64,000 nucleotides of DNA from Kuafuiihalomonas sp964473255 (GTDB lineage Bacteria > Myxococcota > Kuafuiibacteriia > Kuafuiibacteriales > Kuafuiibacteriaceae), in contig CAYYOT010000012.1 in NCBI GenBank assembly GCA_964473255.1, positions 1 through 64,000 of the forward strand. The letters run 5' to 3'. A model generated the notes under the pieces. The model was not told the origin of the DNA and did not search any database. It saw only the letters and a program-made list of their open reading frames with translations. This document shows, one piece after another, positions 32,945 to 40,171 of this stretch; positions within the stretch are counted from its first letter, which is position 1; the number at the start of each line of letters is the position of its first letter. A program made the position numbers and the translations under genes.

Positions 32945-35638
32945 ATGCGGGCATCGGGAATTCTGTTCGGCGGGCTGTTGGCCCTGACCGCTGCTGCCTG
33001 CAGCGAATCCTCGGGCGGCGGGCTTCCTTCCGACTGCCGGGGCGCCGCCGACGGAACCACCTGCGACGACGGCAGCATCTGCACCACGGCCAGCGAGTGC
33101 CAGGGCGGCGAGTGCGTGGGCACCGCCGAGGTCGGATGCATCACTTCAGATCCATGCCTGGTCGCGTTCTGTGAGGACGGCGCCTGCGCCACCGCTCCTG
33201 CCCCGGACGGCGCCCTTTGCGCGGACGCGAATCCCGAAACCTGCGAGCCCGCAGGACTGTGCCGAGCCGGTGTGTGCGAACGTCCGGCGCTCGACTGTCC
33301 GGACGTCGCGGGGTGCCAGGTTCGCACCTGGTCCGGAGAAGACTGGGCGCTCGCCGCGGTCGACGACGGCACCATCTGCGAGGACGGTGACCCCTGCACC
33401 GATGGCGATACCTGCTTCGACGGGCTCTGCCAGGCGGGCGATCCCACGGTCTGCACCGCAAGCGGGCCCTGTACCCGAGCGCTGTGCGATCCGGAGACTG
33501 GCTGCGTCGAGGAAAGCGTGCGGGACGGCACCCCCTGCGAAGACTCCGACCTCTGCACGCTGGAAACCGTCTGCTCGGGGGGCGCGTGCGTGGCCACCCG
33601 TGAGGTCGAGTGCCTGACGGGTTCCTGCATCGAAAGCTCGGCCTGCGTTCCCGAGACCGGGCGCTGCGAGTTCGCGTTCGTGGCCGACGATACCCCGTGC
33701 GACGACCGCGACATCTGCACCGAGGGCGACCACTGCATGTCCGGCAACTGCTCGCCGAGGGTCGAGCTGCCGTTCGACGCAAAGCCGTGCACCGAGGGCA
33801 TTTGCTTTCAGGAGGTGGCGGCCGCGGCGGGTCTGGACTTTCGAGGCCGCCCCCCGATCGTGAATGCCCATGGGGCGGCCGTCGCTCTCTTCGACATGGA
33901 CGGCGATGGCGACCTCGACATCGCGGCCGCCACCGAGACCACGCCCATCCAGCTCTACGAAAACCGCGGACAGCTTCGCTTCGAGAACGTGACCGAGGGC
34001 TCGGGTCTCGACGGCGTGGTCCAGTCGGCGTCGGCGCGCCTGTTCGCCATCGCAGTGGGCGACATCGACAACGACGGAGACTCCGACCTCTACCTGGGGA
34101 TGCAGGACGTCGAGGACTACCTGTTCGAAAACGAGGGCAACGGTACCTTCACCGACGTCACCGCCGAGAGCGGGCTGGCCGGAACCCTCGACACCAACGG
34201 CGCCGACTTCGGTGACTTCGACAACGACGGCGACCTGGACCTCATCGTGGGCAACTACATCAAGATCTCGCGTTTTCCGAACCACGTCCCCGAGCCCAAT
34301 CAGCTGTACATGAACCTCGGTGACGGACGCTTCGAGGATGTGACCACAAAGGCGCGGGTGGGCGGGGGCGACATCGGCGGCGAGGGCACCACGCTGATCG
34401 TGCGCTGGTCGGACTACGACCGCGACGGCGACCTCGACTTGTTCGAGTGCAACGACTTCGGGGCCAACGTGGGCAAGAGCCGCCTCTACCAGAACACGGG
34501 AAAGGAGAGCCTCGGCGAGCGCTTCATCGACGTCTCGGAAGCCATGAATATGGACCTCGAGATCTACTGCATGTCGGTCACGACCGGCGACCACGACCGC
34601 GACGGCGACATCGACTACTACTTCACCAACATCGGCCGCCACCAGATGTTCGAGAACCGCGCCCCGGCGCCGTTCGTCGAGGTCACGGATGCGATCACGT
34701 CGCTTCAGTACGACCAGTGCCGGGTGGATGAGCTCGCCGCCGGCTGGTCGGCGCTATGGGTCGACCTCGACCAGGACGGATGGCTGGATCTCTTCTCAGC
34801 CAACGGCCACGTGAACGCCTCCGACGAGTTCGTCAATAGCGAGGTGGTCCGGAACTCGGTGCTGAAACACGACGGGCCTTCGCTGACGTACACCGACATC
34901 ACCCGGAGCACGCGGGCCGGCACGCAAAATCAGTCCCGCGGTGCGGCGGCCGGCGACCTCGACGGGGACGGTGACCTCGACATCGTCGTGGGCAACATGA
35001 TCGGCCCGCTGGAGCTCTTCGAGAACGTCTCGCCCGACCCGGGAGGCTACATGGTCGTGGACGTCAGGGGGACCTCATCCAATCGAGACGGATACCACGC
35101 CTTCATCGAAGTCTTCTTCGAGGACGGGACCCGGATGTCCCACGAGGTCGACCCCCACGTGGGCTACCAAGGTGTCTCCCAAAAGGCCGCCCACTTCGGT
35201 CTCGGTCCCGGCTCGCATCCGGAAGACGTCATCGACGAACTCCGCGTCACGTGGCCCGCTACCGGCATCGAGCAGAACCATTACGGATACCTGGGTTGGA
35301 ACTCCACGCAGACGCTGGTCGAGCCCAGCGTGACCCTGGACGCCGTGACGGTCTTGGGCGCCTGGTTTGCGGGTCAGACGACGCCGGTGCAGTTCGACGT
35401 CACCAATCACGGTGCGACGAACAAAGAGATTCAGCTGTCGCTCCTCCACTTTAGCGACGACCGGGTGAACGCCGTGGTTCCGCCGGGGAAGACGACGGTG
35501 GACCTGGAAGCGACCCTCGAGGAAGGCAGCGAGGGCACGTGGGAGTTCCTGTTCACCCTGCGGGAGCTCGAAAACGGCAGCAGCCTGGTTGGGGTCGGCG
35601 ACATGGTTCGACGCGTGGTGACGGTCATTGAACCCTAG
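32945..35638 (+). CDS. Large FG-GAP/CRTAC1-type surface lipoprotein with Cys-rich repeats
   Basis: An 897-residue lipoprotein starting at ATG 32945, with a signal ending TAAAC (about Cys19). Residues about 25-285 hold Cys-rich repeats of the form D-G/D-T-x-C-x-D-x-D/S-x-C-T-x-x-x-x-C-x-x-G-x-C; four are clear (beginning DGTTCDDGS, DGTICEDGD, DGTPCEDSD and DDTPCDDRD). Residues about 300-690 hold FG-GAP/VCBS calcium-binding repeats (DMDGDGDLDIAAA, DIDNDGDSDLYLG, DFDNDGDLDLIVG, DYDRDGDLDLFE, DLDGDGDLDIVVG). An ASPIC/UnbV-like domain follows (GYHAFIEVFFEDG, VTWPATGIEQ), then a C-terminal beta domain. It is predicted to be a calcium-dependent integrin-like beta-propeller at the cell surface. Its ligand is unknown. 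Confidence 0.85.
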   Translation: MRASGILFGGLLALTAAACSESSGGGLPSDCRGAADGTTCDDGSICTTASECQGGECVGTAEVGCITSDPCLVAFCEDGACATAPAPDGALCADANPETCEPAGLCRAGVCERPALDCPDVAGCQVRTWSGEDWALAAVDDGTICEDGDPCTDGDTCFDGLCQAGDPTVCTASGPCTRALCDPETGCVEESVRDGTPCEDSDLCTLETVCSGGACVATREVECLTGSCIESSACVPETGRCEFAFVADDTPCDDRDICTEGDHCMSGNCSPRVELPFDAKPCTEGICFQEVAAAAGLDFRGRPPIVNAHGAAVALFDMDGDGDLDIAAATETTPIQLYENRGQLRFENVTEGSGLDGVVQSASARLFAIAVGDIDNDGDSDLYLGMQDVEDYLFENEGNGTFTDVTAESGLAGTLDTNGADFGDFDNDGDLDLIVGNYIKISRFPNHVPEPNQLYMNLGDGRFEDVTTKARVGGGDIGGEGTTLIVRWSDYDRDGDLDLFECNDFGANVGKSRLYQNTGKESLGERFIDVSEAMNMDLEIYCMSVTTGDHDRDGDIDYYFTNIGRHQMFENRAPAPFVEVTDAITSLQYDQCRVDELAAGWSALWVDLDQDGWLDLFSANGHVNASDEFVNSEVVRNSVLKHDGPSLTYTDITRSTRAGTQNQSRGAAAGDLDGDGDLDIVVGNMIGPLELFENVSPDPGGYMVVDVRGTSSNRDGYHAFIEVFFEDGTRMSHEVDPHVGYQGVSQKAAHFGLGPGSHPEDVIDELRVTWPATGIEQNHYGYLGWNSTQTLVEPSVTLDAVTVLGAWFAGQTTPVQFDVTNHGATNKEIQLSLLHFSDDRVNAVVPPGKTTVDLEATLEEGSEGTWEFLFTLRELENGSSLVGVGDMVRRVVTVIEP

Positions 35639-35682
35639 GACGAACGCCGTCGACGGATGCGTCCGGCATTCCGGCGATCCAC

Positions 35683-36135
35683 TCAGAGCGGCGCTTCGAT
35701 GAGGAGGCCTGCTGCGAAGACACCGAGCGCGTCGTCCCGCGATATCTGAAGCGCGGCGTTTTCACGCCCGCGCTCCGGATCGATCCGAACCAGCGCTTCG
35801 AGCGCCGCTGCACGGAGCGCCTGCGGCTCATCGTGCGCAACGACGATGCTCTCGAGAACCGGAATGGCGCCCCGAAATCGGCGCTCTCCCAAAAAGGCTA
35901 CGGTCAGCTCTCGATACGGCGCCGAAGGCCAGGCGACGCGCTCCACCATGGCGGCCTCGAGCCCGTGCGGAGGGTGAGCCAAGACACGTCGCGCATCCTC
36001 GACGGTGGGCGACGATTCATACAGGGCGAGGACCTTGAGCGGGGACGGTCCCAGCGAGAAGGCATAGACGATGGCCGCCGCCGGCAACAGAGACGCCAGA
36101 GGGATGACCTTTCGCTGTCGGCTCCAGTCCCGCAT
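35683..36135 (-). CDS. Hypothetical membrane-anchored HEAT-repeat protein
   Basis: A 150-residue protein with one N-terminal hydrophobic segment (VIPLASLLPAAAIVYAFSLG) acting as an anchor or uncleaved signal. Two to three HEAT-like helical repeats follow (YRELTVAFLGERRFRGAIPVLESIVVAH, EPQALRAAALEALVRIDPE). HEAT repeats bind other proteins; the partner is unknown. It is convergent with the FG-GAP gene and divergent from the barrel gene. Confidence 0.65.
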   Translation of the reverse strand: MRDWSRQRKVIPLASLLPAAAIVYAFSLGPSPLKVLALYESSPTVEDARRVLAHPPHGLEAAMVERVAWPSAPYRELTVAFLGERRFRGAIPVLESIVVAHDEPQALRAAALEALVRIDPERGRENAALQISRDDALGVFAAGLLIEAPL

Positions 36136-36303
36136 TCGGCCTGTAGGTGTTACGGCAACCAGGGTAGGACGGCAAGTTCCATGTCACACTCGTCAGCGTT
36201 CGTACGACGGTGTGCGCAACTGAACGTGCATTCCGGTCCTTGATGGCGGACACGATCCGCGGGGGGAGGACCCATCCGCCGAGGAACAGGCTAGATCCGA
36301 CCC

Positions 36304-37284
36304 ATGACGGCCATGGGAACGCTCTCGGCCTGGCTGGTGGCCGCGGCGATCAGTGCACCCGAGTGGGTCGTGCTGACCTTCGACGGACCGAAAGATCTCG
36401 CGGAGGAACGAAGGACGTTTCGCGTGCTGTTCGATAACGCCCTTCGCGACGAGGGCCAGCGGGTGCGAGCCACCGGCGGCAGTGCCATCTGCGGCGATGC
36501 GGCGTGCGCGCTGGGCGCGGCGCAGGCCATCGGGGTCGACCGTGCGGTCGGCGGGTCTATCGGTCGCTTCGGGTCCAAGCTCATGGTCACCGCCTTTCTC
36601 GTCGACGCGGGGCGGGAGCGACAGATGCAGTCCCGCCAGATCACCGTCGACCGCCTCGAGGATCTCGATGTGGCCGCGGTCCGCCTGGCGGCCGCCTTGG
36701 TCGGAGACTGCAGCGCCGATTCGACCGTCGAGCTCGGAAACATCACTGCGCTCGAGACCGAACCTGACCGGCGCCGGCGCGGGACGGGCGGGCTGAGTCT
36801 CCTGCTGGGCGCGATGTTTCCCCTGAGCGAGACCTACGGCGGAGCGAGCGGCGGGCTCGGCGTCGACCTCGGCTACTGGTTCGAGACGCGTCACTTCGCG
36901 ATCGAGCCCACGCTCGGGTTCCGCGTCTCGACCGACGCGGGCGGCGAGCGACGCTTCTACGAGGTTCCGATCGACATCGGCGGCTACTTCATCGCCGGCC
37001 GCGGCGACGTTTCAGCGTTCTTGGGGGGCGGGGGCGGTCTGCGCTACATTTGGGTGAGAGAGCCCGGGACGGTGCGCGTGGGTTCAGTCATCCAGACCCA
37101 GCACCAGGGCGAGCTGACCGACGACCGGGCGGGCGCCGGTGTCTTCGGCCGGGCCGGTCTTCTCTTTTTGCGAACCTATCGCGTTCGTCTCTCGGTCAGC
37201 GCCCGCTACGAGGTCACGTTCATCGAGCTCAACGGCGGCGCGTTTCCCCAAGCGCTGTCCGCCCAGCTCGCGGTTCACTTCTAG
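36304..37284 (+). CDS. Predicted outer-membrane beta-barrel protein
   Basis: A 326-residue protein with a short hydrophobic N-terminus (GTLSAWLVAAAISAP) that may be a signal peptide. Residues about 20-150 form an alpha/beta domain resembling the part of curli-assembly or TPR-associated proteins that scans levels of hidden activity (FRVLFDNALRDEGQRV, GAAQAIGVDRAVGGSIGRFGSKLMVTAFLVD). The C-terminal 160 residues alternate short amphipathic strands and end in aromatic LAVHF, typical of an outer-membrane barrel of about eight strands. An ATG at 36313 is an alternative start. It is followed by a small lipoprotein gene nine bases downstream. Function unknown. Confidence 0.68.
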   Translation: MTAMGTLSAWLVAAAISAPEWVVLTFDGPKDLAEERRTFRVLFDNALRDEGQRVRATGGSAICGDAACALGAAQAIGVDRAVGGSIGRFGSKLMVTAFLVDAGRERQMQSRQITVDRLEDLDVAAVRLAAALVGDCSADSTVELGNITALETEPDRRRRGTGGLSLLLGAMFPLSETYGGASGGLGVDLGYWFETRHFAIEPTLGFRVSTDAGGERRFYEVPIDIGGYFIAGRGDVSAFLGGGGGLRYIWVREPGTVRVGSVIQTQHQGELTDDRAGAGVFGRAGLLFLRTYRVRLSVSARYEVTFIELNGGAFPQALSAQLAVHF

Positions 37285-37293
37285 GAGACCGCC

Positions 37294-37746
37294 ATGAGAC
37301 GCTGGATCTTCGTTCTTTTCGTGACGGTAGGCTGTGACCTCGACCTGGACCGGCCGGACCTGATCGACTACCGGTCCCCGAGCTGCCGAGGCGATGCGGC
37401 CGAAGTGGGCGGCACCTGGACCATCACCGGCCGCGGCTCCCGCAGCGGATGTGACGACGAAAACCTGAACGCGCCAGGCCTGACCCTCGGTTCTACGGAG
37501 CTGTCGGTCACCCAGAGCGACTCCGCGCTTTTTTCCGCGGGGCCGTCCGCGGGTTTCTTTTTGTCGGGAGAAGTCGAAGGCCTGTGTGTTGGCTTCATCT
37601 CCGAGGAAACATGGGAGGACGAAACGTTGACCTATTTCTTCTCGGGAGAGGTTCGGGACTTGACGACGATCGTGGGCACCTTCGAGGGGCGAGGTCCCGA
37701 AGACTGTAAAACCGCGGGAAGTTTCGAAATCCAGCGGCGTCCGTGA
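37294..37746 (+). CDS. Small hypothetical lipoprotein
   Basis: A 150-residue protein with a short signal and lipobox (FVTVGC, Cys14) and a mature beta-rich domain with four further cysteines, made of short Gly-separated strands (GGTWTITGRGSRSG, YFFSGEVRDLTTIVGTFEGRG). The pattern resembles lipoproteins that report a calycin-like barrel, but I do not recognise a family. A GGAG seven bases before the ATG supports the start. It is probably co-transcribed with the barrel gene. Confidence 0.68.
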   Translation: MRRWIFVLFVTVGCDLDLDRPDLIDYRSPSCRGDAAEVGGTWTITGRGSRSGCDDENLNAPGLTLGSTELSVTQSDSALFSAGPSAGFFLSGEVEGLCVGFISEETWEDETLTYFFSGEVRDLTTIVGTFEGRGPEDCKTAGSFEIQRRP

Positions 37747-37804
37747 GCGGGCGGTCTCGGCTTGCTCGAACCGGTGGGTCGCGAGACGGTATGCTGGCCG
37801 CAGC

Positions 37805-37833
37805 TTGACGCGGCCACACTCTAAGTTTAGAAC
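37805..37833 (+). promoter_or_regulatory. Candidate sigma-70 promoter of dps
   Basis: TTGACG (37805-37810), a 17-base spacer and TAGAAC (37828-37833) resemble a housekeeping promoter. A short inverted repeat CTAA-GT-TTAG (37821-37830) overlaps the -10 element and could be an operator. The ATG of dps lies only ten bases after the -10 element and has no clear ribosome-binding site, so the transcript may be leaderless. Confidence 0.45.
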
Positions 37834-37843
37834 GAGTCTAGAA

Positions 37844-38326
37844 ATGAGCGAACTAAACCCAACGAAGAACGACCTAGCCCTCGACGTCCGCACGAAGATG
37901 GTGGACCTCCTCAACGCCCGCTTGGCCGACGCCATCGATGCCCACAACATGGTGAAGCAAGCGCACTGGAACGTGAAGGGTCCCAACTTCATTGCCCTCC
38001 ATGAGCTCTTTGACGAGGTCGCCGATCGCTTGATCGAATACGTGGACACGATCGCCGAACGCGCCGTCATTCTCGGGGGCATCGCCCAGGGCACGACGCA
38101 GGCCGTGGGAGCCAATACGAGCCTCACGCCCTATCCTCTCGAGCTGCAGAATTCAGGGAAGACGGTGGAAACGCTCTCCAACGCACTCGCCGACTTCGGA
38201 GCCAAAGTTCGAAGCTCGATCGATGCTGCCGACGAGGTGGGCGACAAAGATACCGCCGACCTGTTCACCGAGGTGTCGCGCGGCGTCGACAAGGACGTGT
38301 GGTTCATCTCGGCCCACGCCTCCTGA
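37844..38326 (+). CDS. dps: Dps family DNA-protecting ferritin-like protein
   Basis: A 160-residue miniferritin that forms a 12-subunit shell, oxidises Fe2+ with peroxide and protects DNA in stress. The inter-subunit ferroxidase site is complete: KQAHWNVKGPNFIALHELFDEVADRL spans the conserved His, His, Asp and Glu positions. The ATG at 37844 gives the usual N-terminus; the frame opens earlier at 37805 but would run through the promoter. It is convergent with imuB, two bases apart. Confidence 0.95.
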   Translation: MSELNPTKNDLALDVRTKMVDLLNARLADAIDAHNMVKQAHWNVKGPNFIALHELFDEVADRLIEYVDTIAERAVILGGIAQGTTQAVGANTSLTPYPLELQNSGKTVETLSNALADFGAKVRSSIDAADEVGDKDTADLFTEVSRGVDKDVWFISAHAS

Positions 38327-38328
38327 GC

Positions 38329-40062
38329 CTAGTCGAACCAGCCGTGCACGTACGTGCGGCCTCTTTCGGCTTCGAAGACCCATAGGCGCCGACCCCGCTC
38401 ATCGACCCCCACCCGATAGTCCCGCTGCAGGGGCTCGGCGCACCACCACTCGCCTTCGAGCCGTTCGAAGGTGGTCAACGTCAACCCGTGCTTCGAGCGC
38501 AGCGGCTCCGGATTTTCGGCCAAGCGACTGGGGCGAGGCGGAAGCGGAGGTGGAGGTTCGTCCTCCGCTTTTCGCGGGATCGGCTTCGGCCAGGCTCGAA
38601 CCGACGAGGACACGTTTTCGGTCACCGGGGCGGCACAGCCGGTGACCGACAACCGCTCATCGACGTCCGGCAGAGACGACAACTCGACCGGTTCCGACCA
38701 CGGAAGTCGCACGAGTTGCGGACCGGCTGGAGAACGCTTTTCGACCCGCGGTTCCGCCAGCGCCCGTTCGAAGTCGAAGGGGACGAGCCGCCACGCGTTC
38801 TCCGGTCGATGGGTATCGACGAGCTCCGCTGCGCCCACTGCGTCGGGACCGAGGCGGGCCTGCAGCCGACTGATCAGGCCCGCAGCCTCCTCGATCTTCT
38901 TGGGCGCCCGGTGGAACAGATCGAGTTGAAGGCCGGGATCCGAGGTGACGGCCGTCGCCTCGAGGACCAAACTCCGCACGAAGCCGATCACGGCGAGCTG
39001 TTCGCGCATGATCTCGAAGATCAGCTTCGGATCGCGGGTCGGGCGCGCGAAAGAGAAAGAAAACGGCTTTCGCCGGCGCGACGAGCGGGGTCGCAGGACG
39101 CCAGCATCGACCGTCCGCTCGTGGTCGGGCTCGTAGTCCAAGACGAGCTTCACCTCGGCGGTTGCTGCGTGCCGGGCTTGGAGTCGCGCACACAAACCCG
39201 ACAGCAATCGGCGCACGACGAAGAGAAGCGGTTCCAGCTCGTCGGTCCCCTGCTCCAGGTCGAACGATTCCCGAATCTCGGGCGGGGGCACGTAGGCTTC
39301 GAGAGGCCGTCGTACCTCTGCGCGTGCTCGACGCAGCAGCGTTCGCCCTGCGGCTTCGAACCGCGCGGGAAGGGCCCGCTCAAAGAGCAGCAGCATGTCG
39401 CGCACCGTCTTCCAGCCGAGCGTATGGGCGATCCGAACGGCTTCGACGAGCTTGGTTTCCTCTCGCTGGTCGGGATCCCGGCGACGATCGGTCCAGGCCA
39501 GTGCCATCAAAGGGAGCGGCGCCAGCGCTCGGCGGCTTTCTCCGGGACGCACGACGTGCTCGACCGAAGCAGGCGTCTTCGTCGCGCAACTGCGGACGAG
39601 CGTCTGCGCGGTCTCGACATCGTCGGCGATGGCGATCGCCGCTTCGTGCCCGCGCTCGGCGAGCCGCTGTCGGATCGCAACGGCGATCGACGGCTCGTCG
39701 TTCGCGCCGAGCGTAGTCGCGAGCGAGGCTCGACTGGCCGACAGCTCCATCGCGATGATGTTCGGCGGCTGAACTTCCACTTCGGAGCTGAAGAGGAGCA
39801 TCGTCTCCGCCGCGGCTTCGAGTCGCTCTCGCTCGCGCTCCCTGCGCTGGTCGCGCACATCCAGGTCGGGGCATCGGGCTCGGGCTTCACTCTCCGTCAT
39901 GCCGACGCGAATCCCGGCCTCGGATGCGGCGCGGTCGGCGGCGACGAGAATCCAGCGGCCCCGAACCCATGCCCGGACTCCGCGAGGCATCACGGGCGAC
40001 GCCCCTTCGAACGCACACTCCAACGGCAGAGCCGCCAGCTCCACCACACCCACTCGAACCAT
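38329..40062 (-). CDS. imuB: ImuB, Y-family polymerase-like mutasome subunit
   Basis: ImuB is a catalytically inactive Y-family relative that links DnaE2 to the sliding clamp. The 577-residue protein starts VRVGVVELAALPLE, where active Y-family enzymes have DMDxFFA, so the catalytic aspartate is lost. Other features are the IRVGMTESEARARCPDL fingers segment and long C-terminal tail. A Pro-rich linker (about 495-520) precedes a terminal domain ending WVFEAERGRTYVHGWFD, typical of ImuB. The ATG at 40062 overlaps a LexA-like box, so a GTG a few codons downstream (40053 or 40047) could be the real start. It stands apart from dnaE2. Confidence 0.9.
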   Translation of the reverse strand: MVRVGVVELAALPLECAFEGASPVMPRGVRAWVRGRWILVAADRAASEAGIRVGMTESEARARCPDLDVRDQRRERERERLEAAAETMLLFSSEVEVQPPNIIAMELSASRASLATTLGANDEPSIAVAIRQRLAERGHEAAIAIADDVETAQTLVRSCATKTPASVEHVVRPGESRRALAPLPLMALAWTDRRRDPDQREETKLVEAVRIAHTLGWKTVRDMLLLFERALPARFEAAGRTLLRRARAEVRRPLEAYVPPPEIRESFDLEQGTDELEPLLFVVRRLLSGLCARLQARHAATAEVKLVLDYEPDHERTVDAGVLRPRSSRRRKPFSFSFARPTRDPKLIFEIMREQLAVIGFVRSLVLEATAVTSDPGLQLDLFHRAPKKIEEAAGLISRLQARLGPDAVGAAELVDTHRPENAWRLVPFDFERALAEPRVEKRSPAGPQLVRLPWSEPVELSSLPDVDERLSVTGCAAPVTENVSSSVRAWPKPIPRKAEDEPPPPLPPRPSRLAENPEPLRSKHGLTLTTFERLEGEWWCAEPLQRDYRVGVDERGRRLWVFEAERGRTYVHGWFD

Positions 40063-40074
40063 ACATGTGTTCAG
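40059..40074 (-). promoter_or_regulatory. LexA-like box at the imuB start
   Basis: The minus strand reads CTGAACACATGTATGG. The first half-site CTGAAC is perfect, and on the plus strand the site matches about 15 of 17 positions of the CTRHAMRYBYGTTCAGS consensus as I recall it for Myxococcus xanthus LexA. It sits at the same place relative to its gene as the better-conserved box at dnaE2. It overlaps the ATG at 40062. Confidence 0.55.
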
Positions 40075-40171
40075 TAGGATCGAGGTTTAGACCCCGTGAA
40101 GAGATCGGAAGCCCCGCGTTTCGCGATTACGACCAGGGGATCCGATCTATGACGGACATATTCTGTCTGCT

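Noticed and set aside
33050..33790. Regular spacing of similar DNA segments resembling a CRISPR array
   Set aside because: The periodicity comes from Cys-rich protein repeats; no conserved direct repeats with unique spacers and no cas genes.
38488..40077. Long plus-strand frame of over 500 codons opposite imuB
   Set aside because: Antisense shadow; no recognisable motif, whereas the minus strand encodes an obvious ImuB.
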